Below are positions 55,860 through 64,000 of a DNA stretch of 64,000 nucleotides, piece by piece. Made by a program: the position numbers and the translations under genes. Location: positions 3,504,501 to 3,568,500 of the forward strand of contig NZ_CP031396.1 in NCBI RefSeq assembly GCF_003363755.1, in the 5' to 3' direction. The stretch is from Pseudomonas protegens. Lineage in GTDB: Bacteria; Pseudomonadota; Gammaproteobacteria; Pseudomonadales; Pseudomonadaceae. Each line of letters starts with the position of its first letter. The first letter of the stretch is position 1. The notes beneath the pieces are model-generated. The model was not told where the DNA came from and did not search any database. It worked only from the letters and a program-made list of their open reading frames with translations.

Positions 55860-57233
55860 TCAGAAGAAGCTCAGGCCGACGTGGAACAGTTTTTCCACGT
55901 CGCGAATGTGCTTTTTATCCACAAGGAACAGGATCACGTGGTCGCCGGCTTCGATCACCGTGTCGTCGTGGGCGATCAGCACTTCCTCGTCGCGAATGAT
56001 CGCGCCGATGGTAGTGCCCGGCGGCAAGCCGATGCTCTCGATGGCGCGGCCGATCACCTTGCTCGACTTGGCGTCGCCGTGGGCGATGGCCTCGATGGCT
56101 TCCGCTGCGCCACGGCGCAGGGAGTGCACGCTGACGATATCGCCGCGGCGCACGTGGGCCAGCAGGGTGCCGATGGTGGCCAGTTGCGGGCTGATGGCAA
56201 TGTCGATATCGCCGCCCTGGATCAGGTCGACATAGGCCGGGTTGTTGATGATGGTCATGACCTTCTTCGCCCCCAGGCGCTTGGCCAGCAGCGAGGACAT
56301 GATGTTGGCCTCGTCGTCGTTGGTCAGGGCCAGGAAGATGTCGGCGTCGGCGATGTTCTCTTCCAGCAGCAGATCGCGGTCCGAGGCGCTGCCCTGCAGC
56401 ACCACGGTGCTGTCCAGGGTGTCGGACAGGTAGCGGCAGCGGGCCGGGTTCATCTCGATGATCTTCACCTGGTAGCGGCTTTCGATGGCCTCGGCCAGGC
56501 GCTCGCCGATCTGCCCGCCACCGGCGATGACGATACGCTTGTAGGATTCCTCCAGGCGGCGCATTTCGCTCATCACCGCGCGGATGTGGGCCTTGGCGGC
56601 GATGAAGAACACCTCGTCGTCGGCCTCGATCACCGTATCGCCCTTGGGCATGATCGGCCGGTCGCGGCGGAAGATCGCCGCCACCCGGGTATCGACATTG
56701 GGCATGTGCTCGCGCAACTGACGCAGCTGCTGGCCCACCAACGGACCGCCGTAATAGGCCTTGACCGCCACCAGTTGTGCCTTGCCTTCGGCGAAGTCGA
56801 TCACCTGCAGAGCGCCGGGGTGTTCGATCAAACGCTTGATGTAGTTGGTCACCACCTGCTCGGGGCTGATCAGCACGTCCACCGGGATCGCGTCGTTGTC
56901 GAACAGCCCGGCGCGGGTCAGGTAGGCGGCTTCGCGCACCCGGGCGATCTTGGTCGGGGTGTGGAACAGGGTGTGGGCGACCTGGCAGGCAACCATGTTG
57001 GTTTCGTCGCTGTTGGTCACCGCCACCAGCATGTCGGCGTCGTCGGCGCCGGCCTGGCGCAGCACCGTCGGGAACGAGGCGCGGCCCTGCACGGTGCGGA
57101 TGTCCAGGCGGTCGCCGAGGTCGCGCAGGCGTTCGCCGTCGGTGTCGACCACGGTGATGTCGTTGGCTTCGCTGGCCAGGTGTTCCGCCAGCGTGCCGCC
57201 CACTTGCCCGGCGCCGAGGATGATGATCTTCAT
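55860..57233 (-). CDS. trkA: Trk potassium uptake regulatory protein TrkA
   Basis: Cytosolic NAD-binding gating subunit of Trk/Ktr potassium channels, 457 aa. Two RCK halves: the first starts [20 protein letters not shown], the second [19 protein letters not shown] near residue 234, each followed by a TrkA-C domain. Starts 22 bp after the rsmB stop. Confidence 0.96.
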   Translation of the reverse strand: MKIIILGAGQVGGTLAEHLASEANDITVVDTDGERLRDLGDRLDIRTVQGRASFPTVLRQAGADDADMLVAVTNSDETNMVACQVAHTLFHTPTKIARVREAAYLTRAGLFDNDAIPVDVLISPEQVVTNYIKRLIEHPGALQVIDFAEGKAQLVAVKAYYGGPLVGQQLRQLREHMPNVDTRVAAIFRRDRPIMPKGDTVIEADDEVFFIAAKAHIRAVMSEMRRLEESYKRIVIAGGGQIGERLAEAIESRYQVKIIEMNPARCRYLSDTLDSTVVLQGSASDRDLLLEENIADADIFLALTNDDEANIMSSLLAKRLGAKKVMTIINNPAYVDLIQGGDIDIAISPQLATIGTLLAHVRRGDIVSVHSLRRGAAEAIEAIAHGDAKSSKVIGRAIESIGLPPGTTIGAIIRDEEVLIAHDDTVIEAGDHVILFLVDKKHIRDVEKLFHVGLSFF

Positions 57234-57255
57234 CCAGTCACTCCCTTAAAACCGT

Positions 57256-58581
57256 TTAGCCGCGAGCTGCGGCGATCTTGATCAGTTTGGCGTAATAGAA
57301 GCCGTCGTGGCCGCCCTCTTGTGCCAGCAACTGGCGTCCGTGGGGCTGCTTGAGGCCGGCCGCAGGCTGCCCCAGTTGGCCGCCGATGTCCAACTCACGA
57401 GCTCCCGGGGTGCGGGACAGGAAGGCCTCGATCACTTCGGTGTTCTCGGTGGGCAGGGTCGAGCAGGTGGCGTAGAGCAGGATGCCGCCCACTTCCAGGG
57501 TCTGCCACAGGGCGTCCAGCAGTTCGCCTTGCAATTGCGCCAGGGCGGCGATGTCTTCAGCTTGGCGAGTGAGTTTGATATCCGGGTGGCGACGAATCAC
57601 CCCGGTGGCCGAGCAGGGAGCGTCCAGCAGGATGCGCTGGAACGGCTGGCCGTCCCACCAGGCCTGGGTATCCCGGCCGTCGGCGGCAATCAGCTGGGCA
57701 TCGAGCCCCAGGCGGTCGAGGTTTTCTCGCACTCGCACCAGGCGCTTGGCTTCCAGGTCCACTGCCACCACGCCAGCCAATTGCGGCTGCACTTCGAGGA
57801 TGTGGCAGGTCTTGCCGCCCGGGGCGCAGCAGGCATCCAGCACCCGTTGCCCCGGGGCCAGTTCCAGCAGATCGGCAGCCAGTTGTGCGGCTTCGTCCTG
57901 GACGCTGACCCAGCCTTCGGCAAAGCCCGGCAGGCTGCGCACATCACCGGCTTCGTCGAGGACGATGCCGTCCTGGCTGTAGACGCAGGCCTTGGCCGCA
58001 ACCCCCGCTTGGCTCAACAGCTTCAGGTAGGCATCCCGGGAGTGATGACGGCGATTGACCCGCAGGATCATCGGCGGGTGAGCGTTGTTGGCGGCGCAGA
58101 TGGCTTCCCATTGCTCGGGCCAGAAGGCCTTGAGGGACTTCTGCAGCCAGCGTGGGTGGGCGGTGCGCACCACCGGATCATGTTCCAGCTCGGCCAACAG
58201 GGCCTCGCTTTCACGCTGGGCGCGGCGCAGCACGGCGTTGAGCAGAGCCTTGGCCCAGGGCTTTTTCAACTTGTCGGCGCAGCCCACGGTTTCGCCGATG
58301 GCGGCGTGGGCCGGCACCCGGGTGTAGAGCAACTGATAGAGACCCACCAGCAGCAGCGCCTCGACATCGGCATCGGCGGCCTTGAACGGCTTCTGCAGCA
58401 GCTTGGCCGCCAGCGCCGACAGCCGCGGCTGCCAGCGCGCGGTGCCGAACGCCAGGTCCTGGGTGAAGCCGCGGTCCCGGACCTCGACCTTGTCCAGCTG
58501 GACCGGCAGCGAGCTGTTGAGCGAGGCCTTGCCGTTGAGGACCGCGGTCAGGGCCTTGGCGGCGGCCAGGCGCGGGTTCAT
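57256..58581 (-). CDS. rsmB: 16S rRNA (cytosine967-C5)-methyltransferase RsmB
   Basis: 441 aa. N-terminal NusB-like RNA-binding domain, then a SAM domain with [15 protein letters not shown] near 255, [16 protein letters not shown] near 325 and the catalytic [14 protein letters not shown]. The ATG at 58581 overlaps the fmt TGA (ATGA); upstream codons of the open frame are antisense-free but unconserved. Confidence 0.95.
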   Translation of the reverse strand: MNPRLAAAKALTAVLNGKASLNSSLPVQLDKVEVRDRGFTQDLAFGTARWQPRLSALAAKLLQKPFKAADADVEALLLVGLYQLLYTRVPAHAAIGETVGCADKLKKPWAKALLNAVLRRAQRESEALLAELEHDPVVRTAHPRWLQKSLKAFWPEQWEAICAANNAHPPMILRVNRRHHSRDAYLKLLSQAGVAAKACVYSQDGIVLDEAGDVRSLPGFAEGWVSVQDEAAQLAADLLELAPGQRVLDACCAPGGKTCHILEVQPQLAGVVAVDLEAKRLVRVRENLDRLGLDAQLIAADGRDTQAWWDGQPFQRILLDAPCSATGVIRRHPDIKLTRQAEDIAALAQLQGELLDALWQTLEVGGILLYATCSTLPTENTEVIEAFLSRTPGARELDIGGQLGQPAAGLKQPHGRQLLAQEGGHDGFYYAKLIKIAAARG

Positions 58582-59537
58582 TGGGCGTCCGCCGTCTGGC
58601 CGAGGACGGTGCCGATGGCGAATTTCTCGCGGCGGCTGTTGAACAGGTCGCTGAAGTTCAGCGCCTTGCCCCCGGGCAGTTGCAGGCGGGTCAGGCACAG
58701 CGCCTGCTCACCGCAGGCGACGACCAGGCCATCCTTGCTGGCGCCGAGGATCTCGCCCGGGGCGCCACGGCCTTCGGCCAGGGTGGCTGCCAGGACTTTC
58801 AGGGCTTCGCCATTGAGGGTGCTGTGGCAGATCGGCCAGGGATTGAAGGCCCGGACCAGGCGCTCCAGCTCCACGGCCGGGCGATTCCAGTCGATGCGCG
58901 CTTCATCCTTGTTCAACTTGTGGGCGTAGGTGGCCAGGCTGTCGTCCTGGATTTCGCCTTCCAGGGTGCCGGCGGCGAGGCCTTCGATGGCTTGCAGCAC
59001 TGCCGGCGGGCCCAGCTCGGCCAGGCGGTCGTGCAGACTGCCGCCGGTGTCCTGGGCGCTGATCGGGGTGCTGACCTTGAGCAGCATCGGCCCGGTGTCC
59101 AGGCCGGCTTCCATGCGCATCACGGTCACGCCGCTGGCCTCGTCGCCGGCTTCTACGGCGCGCTGGATCGGCGCGGCACCGCGCCAGCGCGGCAGCAGGG
59201 AGGCGTGGCTGTTGATACAGCCCAGGCGCGGAATATCCAGCACCACCTGAGGCAGGATCAGGCCGTAGGCCACCACCACCATCAGGTCCGGCTTGAGCGC
59301 CGCCAGTTCGGCCTGGGCCTCGGCATTGCGCAGGGTGGGTGGTTGCAGCACCGGGATCTGGTGCTCCAGGGCCAGCTGTTTGACCGGGCTTGGCATCAGC
59401 TTCTGCCCGCGCCCCGCCGGACGGTCCGGCTGGGTGTAGACCGCGACAATCTGGTGAGGGCTGTCGAGCAGGGCCTTGAGGTGTTCGGCGGCGAATTCGG
59501 GGGTGCCGGCAAAGACGATGCGCAGTGGCTCAGTCAT
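58578..59537 (-). CDS. fmt: methionyl-tRNA formyltransferase
   Basis: Formylates initiator Met-tRNA; 319 aa from [20 protein letters not shown]. Catalytic motif [15 protein letters not shown] near 112-126 with the typical Asn/His/Asp set. Overlaps rsmB by 4 bp. A hairpin separates it from def. Confidence 0.97.
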   Translation of the reverse strand: MTEPLRIVFAGTPEFAAEHLKALLDSPHQIVAVYTQPDRPAGRGQKLMPSPVKQLALEHQIPVLQPPTLRNAEAQAELAALKPDLMVVVAYGLILPQVVLDIPRLGCINSHASLLPRWRGAAPIQRAVEAGDEASGVTVMRMEAGLDTGPMLLKVSTPISAQDTGGSLHDRLAELGPPAVLQAIEGLAAGTLEGEIQDDSLATYAHKLNKDEARIDWNRPAVELERLVRAFNPWPICHSTLNGEALKVLAATLAEGRGAPGEILGASKDGLVVACGEQALCLTRLQLPGGKALNFSDLFNSRREKFAIGTVLGQTADAQ

Positions 59538-59570
59538 GGGAATTCTCGATGTTAAACATGCGGAAAAGAA

Positions 59571-59594
59571 AAAGGCTTGCCGTGGCAAGCCTTT
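59571..59594 (-). terminator. hairpin between def and fmt, terminator-like
   Basis: An 11-bp perfect stem (AAAGGCTTGCC / GGCAAGCCTTT) with a 2-base loop, followed on the minus strand by TTTTTCTTTT. It lies 12 bp after the def stop and 33 bp before the fmt start, so it may terminate or attenuate transcription between two genes usually treated as one operon. Confidence 0.7.
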
Positions 59595-59606
59595 GCAAGA
59601 CGGTCA

Positions 59607-60113
59607 TCAAGCCTGCTGGCGATGCTGCTTTTCCAGCTTCTTCTTGATCCGGTCACGCTTGAGCGTGGACAGGTAGTCGACGAACAGCTTGCCGTTGAGG
59701 TGGTCGCATTCGTGCTGGATGCACACCGCCAGCAAACCTTCGGCGATCAGCTCATAGGGCTGGCCGTCGCGGTCCAGGGCCTTGATCTTGACGCGCTGCG
59801 GACGGTCGACGTTCTCGTAGAAACCCGGCACCGAAAGGCAGCCTTCCTGATACTGGTCCATCTCGTCGGTCAGGGCTTCGAACTCGGGGTTGATGAACAC
59901 CCGGGGCTCGCTGCGATCTTCGGACAGGTCCATGACCACGACGCGTTTGTGCACGTTGACCTGGGTCGCCGCCAGACCAATGCCTGGGGCCTCATACATT
60001 GTTTCAAACATGTCATCGACCAACTGACGCACTTCGTCGTCCACTACGGCCACGGGTTTGGCGATAGTGCGCAGGCGCGAATCGGGGAATTCGAGGATGT
60101 TTAAAATGGCCAT
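59607..60113 (-). CDS. def: peptide deformylase
   Basis: Removes the formyl group from nascent proteins; 168 aa from [14 protein letters not shown]. All three motifs are present: [16 protein letters not shown] and QHECDHLNG (metal-binding Cys, His, His and catalytic Glu). First gene of def-fmt-rsmB-trkA. An extended upstream frame is not part of it. Confidence 0.97.
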   Translation of the reverse strand: MAILNILEFPDSRLRTIAKPVAVVDDEVRQLVDDMFETMYEAPGIGLAATQVNVHKRVVVMDLSEDRSEPRVFINPEFEALTDEMDQYQEGCLSVPGFYENVDRPQRVKIKALDRDGQPYELIAEGLLAVCIQHECDHLNGKLFVDYLSTLKRDRIKKKLEKQHRQQA

Positions 60114-60266
60114 AAGCGTAATTGCTACACGTGTGAAGTAAGGGCGGAGTCGGCGTCCTGTCAGGTCCTGGACCTGGGCCGCCGATGCAAAACGTGCTCT
60201 GCAAAGGAGCGAGCCGCGCAGGCTCTGGCGTTTTACGCGAACGCACATAATAAAGGGATTCAGCCC

Positions 60267-60347
60267 CTGAGGAAATGTCTGTTCGCCCTGCTGCTACTGG
60301 GCTGGACCGCCATCGGTCGGACCTGCAAGCGGTTGCGTCAGGCCTGA
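60267..60347 (+). pseudogene. decayed 5' remnant of the LysM-type gene normally upstream of dprA
   Basis: Reads [17 protein letters not shown] then stops after 26 codons. In most pseudomonads the gene between def and dprA encodes a LysM protein beginning MRKSLLALLLL (from memory), on this strand. Here the ATG is CTG, the signal-peptide core remains and the rest (about 1 kb) is missing. The remaining space to dprA is non-coding. Confidence 0.55.
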
Positions 60348-60512
60348 TTGGCGTGCTTGCGGTTGGCTGCACGGGTGGTTGGGCAGCGCATGGCCGACCT
60401 CGGCAGGGCATCTCCCTGGCGCAGCAGGAAACCTTTCCTCAACAAGTTACCAACAGACTTATCCACAGCTTGTTCCGGCTTTCGCCGGACCGATGACGAT
60501 CAAGGATGATCC

Positions 60513-61619
60513 ATGTCGCACTCGATCAGTGCTGCCATTTCCCCCGCGGAACTGGAAGCCCGTTTACGTTTGCATGGCCTGCCGGCCCTGGGCGCCATGC
60601 GCTTTGGGCGTTTGCTCCAGGCCTTCGGTTCAGCCTCCAAGGCCCTCAGTGCCCCGGCCCATGCCTGGCACTCCCTGGGTCTGCCGACGGCCTGTACCGA
60701 TGCCCGGCGCAGTGTCGAAGTCCGGGAAGGCGCCCGCCGCGCACTGGCCTGGATAGACAACCAGGCCCAGCATTTGCTGATGTGGGACCAGCCCGACTAT
60801 CCCCCGCTGTTGGCGCAACTGGAGGATGCGCCACCGCTGTTGTTCGTGGCCGGCGATCCGTCGATTCTGCAACGGCCGCAGCTGGCGCTGGTGGGCAGCC
60901 GTCGGGCTTCGCGTCCGGGACTGGACACGGCCGCGGCGTTTTCCCGGAGTCTGGCCGCCGCCGGATTCGTGATCACCAGCGGCCTGGCGCTGGGCATCGA
61001 TGGCGCTGCGCACCAGGCGGCCCTGGACGTGGGTGGGCGTACCGTGGGGGTGTTGGGCACGGGCCTGGAAAAATGTTATCCACAGCGGCATCGGGCCTTG
61101 GCCAGGGCGATGATCGAGCAGGGCAGCGCAGTGATTTCCGAGTTCCCCCTGGACACTGGCCCACGTCCGGAGCACTTCCCCCGGCGCAACCGGATCATCA
61201 GTGGCTTGTCCCTGGGGGTGCTGGTGGTGGAAGCCAGTGTCGCCAGCGGCTCGCTGATCACCGCCCGCCTGGCGGCCGAGCAAGGCCGCGAGGTATACGC
61301 GATCCCCGGTTCGATTCATCACCCCGGTGCCCGGGGTTGTCATCAACTGATCCGTGACGGCGCGGTGCTGGTGGAAAGCGTGCAGCACATCCTGGAAACC
61401 CTGAGAGGTTGGCAACACCTGCCGCCGCCTGCCTCAGCGCCGCTGGAGGCCAGCGAGCATCCGCTGCTGGCGCTGCTTCAGGCGGCCCCCCACAGCAGCG
61501 AGGCCCTGGCGCTTGCCAGCGGCTGGTCCCTGCCCCGGGTGCTGGCGGCACTGACCGAGCTGGAAATCGAGGCGCGGGCCGTCAACGAAAACGGCCGCTG
61601 GTTTGCGCGTCTGAGCTAG
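60513..61619 (+). CDS. dprA: DNA-processing protein DprA (Smf)
   Basis: Loads RecA on incoming single-stranded DNA in transformation; 368 aa. N-terminal SAM-like domain, Rossmann domain with LALVGSRRASRPGLDTAA near 125 and GFVITSGLALGIDGAAHQAA near 150, and C-terminal winged helix (LASGWSLPRVLAALTELE). A perfect DnaA box lies 46 bp upstream (60459-60467) and another in the gene (61076-61084). Confidence 0.95.
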   Translation: MSHSISAAISPAELEARLRLHGLPALGAMRFGRLLQAFGSASKALSAPAHAWHSLGLPTACTDARRSVEVREGARRALAWIDNQAQHLLMWDQPDYPPLLAQLEDAPPLLFVAGDPSILQRPQLALVGSRRASRPGLDTAAAFSRSLAAAGFVITSGLALGIDGAAHQAALDVGGRTVGVLGTGLEKCYPQRHRALARAMIEQGSAVISEFPLDTGPRPEHFPRRNRIISGLSLGVLVVEASVASGSLITARLAAEQGREVYAIPGSIHHPGARGCHQLIRDGAVLVESVQHILETLRGWQHLPPPASAPLEASEHPLLALLQAAPHSSEALALASGWSLPRVLAALTELEIEARAVNENGRWFARLS

Positions 61620-61673
61620 GTTTTATAGGCAGGATCGGTAAACTGCGCACAGCTTTTATCTGGAGATTCGGCA

Positions 61674-62231
61674 ATGGTCAGCAGTTGGCGTGTGCAGCAA
61701 GCCGCACGAGAGATTCGCGCAGGGGCGGTGATTGCCTATCCAACCGAAGCGGTCTGGGGCCTGGGGTGCGATCCGTGGAATGAAGAGGCGGTGGATCGCC
61801 TGCTGGCAATCAAGTCACGGTCGGTGGACAAGGGCCTGATCCTGATCGCCGACAACATCCACCAGTTCGATTTCCTCTTCGAGGATTTCCCGGATACCTG
61901 GATCGAGCGCATGTCCAGTACCTGGCCGGGGCCCAATACCTGGCTGGTGCCCCATCAGAACCTGCTGCCGGAGTGGGTGACCGGGGTGCATGACACGGTG
62001 GCGTTGCGGGTCAGCGACCATCCGCTGGTCCGTGAACTCTGTGCCTTGGTGGGGCCGTTGATTTCCACTTCGGCCAATCCCCAGGGGCGGCCGGCAGCGC
62101 GTACGCGGCTGCGCATCGAGCAGTACTTCCGTGGACAACTGGACCTGGTGCTCACCGGCAGCCTGGGCGGGCGCAAGAACCCGAGCCTGATTCGGGATCT
62201 GGCCACCGGCAAGGTGGTGCGGCCTTCCTGA
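61674..62231 (+). CDS. tsaC: L-threonylcarbamoyladenylate synthase (TsaC/YrdC)
   Basis: Makes the TC-AMP intermediate for t6A37 of tRNA; 185 aa. [20 protein letters not shown] N-terminus (reading [20 protein letters not shown]) and [13 protein letters not shown] are the ligand-binding segments; [16 protein letters not shown] is the C-terminal signature. Follows dprA by 54 bp. Confidence 0.95.
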   Translation: MVSSWRVQQAAREIRAGAVIAYPTEAVWGLGCDPWNEEAVDRLLAIKSRSVDKGLILIADNIHQFDFLFEDFPDTWIERMSSTWPGPNTWLVPHQNLLPEWVTGVHDTVALRVSDHPLVRELCALVGPLISTSANPQGRPAARTRLRIEQYFRGQLDLVLTGSLGGRKNPSLIRDLATGKVVRPS

Positions 62232-62233
62232 AC

Positions 62234-62296
62234 CGCTTCGCCGGCAAGCCGTCTCCTATGAACATCCGTAGGAGCCGGCTTGCCGGCGAAAGCGCT
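62234..62296. repeat. REP-type palindrome between tsaC and qor
   Basis: CGCTTCGCCGGCAAGCC and GGCTTGCCGGCGAAAGCG, with inner TCCTA/GTAGGA, form an extended palindrome of the GTAGGAGCCGGCTTGCCGGCG class typical of the P. fluorescens group. Likely a bidirectional transcript end for the two converging genes. Confidence 0.85.
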
Positions 62297-63273
62297 TAAG
62301 GCAACAACACGGTCGAGCCGGTAGTACGCCGGGCCGACAACTCGATATGGGCCTTGGCCGCGTCCGCCAGAGCGAAGCGCTGGCCAATCTCGATCTTCAG
62401 CTTGCCGCTGGCAATCATGCCGAACAGGTCGTCGGCCATGAGCTGCAGGTTCTCGGCATTGTTGGCGTAGCTGGCCAGGGTCGGCCGGGTCACGTACAGC
62501 GAGCCCTTGGCCGAGAGAATCCCCAGGTTCACCCCGTCCACCGCTCCCGAGGCATTGCCGAAGCTGACCATCAGCCCGCGCGGTGCCAGGCAATCCAGGG
62601 AGGTCAGCCAGGTGTCTTTGCCGACACCGTCATACACCACCGGGCACTTCTTGCCATCCGTCAGTTCCAGCACGCGCTTGGCGACGTCTTCATGGCTGTA
62701 GTCGATGGTTTCCCAGGCGCCGAGGGCTTTGGCAATGGCGGCCTTTTCCGGCGAGCTGACGGTACCGATCAGTTTGACCCCAAGGGCCTTGGCCCATTGG
62801 CAGGCCAGGGAACCGACGCCCCCCGCTGCGGCGTGAAACAGTACGGTTTCGCCACCCTTGAGTTCATAAGTCTGACGCAGCAGGTACTGCACGGTCAGGC
62901 CCTTGAGCATCACCCCGGCGGCTTGCTCGAAGCTGATGGCCTCTGGCAGATGCACCAGATTGGCTTCCGGCAGTACATGCACATCGCTGTAGGCGCCCAG
63001 TGGGCCGCTGCCATAGGCCACACGATCACCTACCTTGAAGCGCGTCACAGCGCTGCCCACCGCTTCCACCACCCCGGCGCCTTCGGCGCCGAGGCCGGAT
63101 GGCAATGCTGGTGGGGCATACAGGCCACTGCGGAAATAGGTGTCGATGAAGTTCAGGCCGATGGCCTTGTTGCTGACGCGAACCTGCTGTGGTCCAGGTT
63201 CGGCGGGCTGGTAATCCACATACTCGAGTACTTCGGGGCCGCCATGGGCACGGAACTGGATACGTTTGGCCAT
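62296..63273 (-). CDS. qor: NADPH:quinone oxidoreductase (zeta-crystallin type)
   Basis: 325 aa from MAKRIQFRAHGGPEVLEYVD. MDR-family reductase without the structural zinc lobe. NADPH-binding AAAGGVGSLACQWAKALGV lies near 150. Divergent from hemF, as in related genomes. A longer upstream open frame overlaps hemF antisense and is rejected. Confidence 0.93.
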   Translation of the reverse strand: MAKRIQFRAHGGPEVLEYVDYQPAEPGPQQVRVSNKAIGLNFIDTYFRSGLYAPPALPSGLGAEGAGVVEAVGSAVTRFKVGDRVAYGSGPLGAYSDVHVLPEANLVHLPEAISFEQAAGVMLKGLTVQYLLRQTYELKGGETVLFHAAAGGVGSLACQWAKALGVKLIGTVSSPEKAAIAKALGAWETIDYSHEDVAKRVLELTDGKKCPVVYDGVGKDTWLTSLDCLAPRGLMVSFGNASGAVDGVNLGILSAKGSLYVTRPTLASYANNAENLQLMADDLFGMIASGKLKIEIGQRFALADAAKAHIELSARRTTGSTVLLP

Positions 63274-63417
63274 CTGCACTCTCTCCTTGGTCGTGTCGTG
63301 AAAGTGCTCTATCGGACTCCTGTGCTTGACCTTCGTCAACTGCGGAGCGCCCCGACGCGGTGTTATGCTACGCGCCCATTTGCGCGCGTCCCCTGCTCCA
63401 TCCCTAGCGCCGCGTAG

Positions 63418-64000
<583 letters not shown>

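Noticed and set aside
55884..55905. Inverted repeat CGACGTGGAA/TTCCACGTCG in the 3' part of trkA, resembling half of a parS site
   Set aside because: Arms are separated by 6 bp and lack the continuous 16-bp parS core; it falls within conserved coding sequence, so chance is likely.

Overview
The window is the replication-origin region of a Pseudomonas chromosome, most likely from the P. fluorescens/protegens/chlororaphis group. This rests on the conserved order parA-rsmG-mnmG ... mnmE-yidC-yidD-rnpA-rpmH-oriC-dnaA-dnaN-recF-gyrB and, further right, plsC-gmhB-glyS-glyQ-tag-lpxL ... trkA-rsmB-fmt-def-dprA-tsaC-qor-hemF. Two parS-type palindromes in recF and many perfect DnaA boxes agree with it. 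Genes left of dnaA run leftward and dnaA to gyrB run rightward, as expected around an origin.

Layout. 1-11341: parA (cut by the window edge), rsmG and mnmG; a second origin-like intergenic region upstream of mnmG; a permease/dioxygenase/AraC-family insert between mnmG and mnmE; then yidC, yidD, rnpA and rpmH. 11342-11907: oriC with DnaA boxes and an AT-rich stretch. 11908-18137: dnaA-dnaN-recF-gyrB. 18144-42140: a complete 24-kb Tn7-like transposon. 42141-48860: native sequence with the displaced gyrB terminator, four small immunity-like genes and a two-component/FecR/CHASE2 signalling cluster. 48987-64000: conserved housekeeping genes, ending in a partial hemF.

The main discovery is the transposon. 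It has perfect 18-bp terminal inverted repeats (TGT...ACA), a 5-bp target duplication CCAGC on both sides, and internal repeats of the end motif that look like TnsB sites. It lies 6 bp after the gyrB stop codon. Its core is tnsA-tnsB-tnsC plus a long TniQ/TnsD-like protein, suggesting that the 3' end of gyrB is its attachment site. The cargo is a type I restriction-modification system, an adjacent protein that looks like a catalytically dead N6-methylase fused to a specificity domain, a Kiwa (kwaA-kwaB) antiphage pair, several unknown genes, and a large serine recombinase with two ParB-like proteins. A promoter between tnsA and a divergent unknown gene is bracketed by near-identical inverted operator-like repeats.

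The element brings its own bidirectional terminator, so gyrB transcription probably still ends cleanly although the native gyrB terminator is now 24 kb away. Outside the element, notable points are the density of perfect DnaA boxes, the decayed remnant of a LysM-type gene before dprA, and the cluster of immunity-like genes with no visible toxin. All functions are assigned from sequence reading alone.
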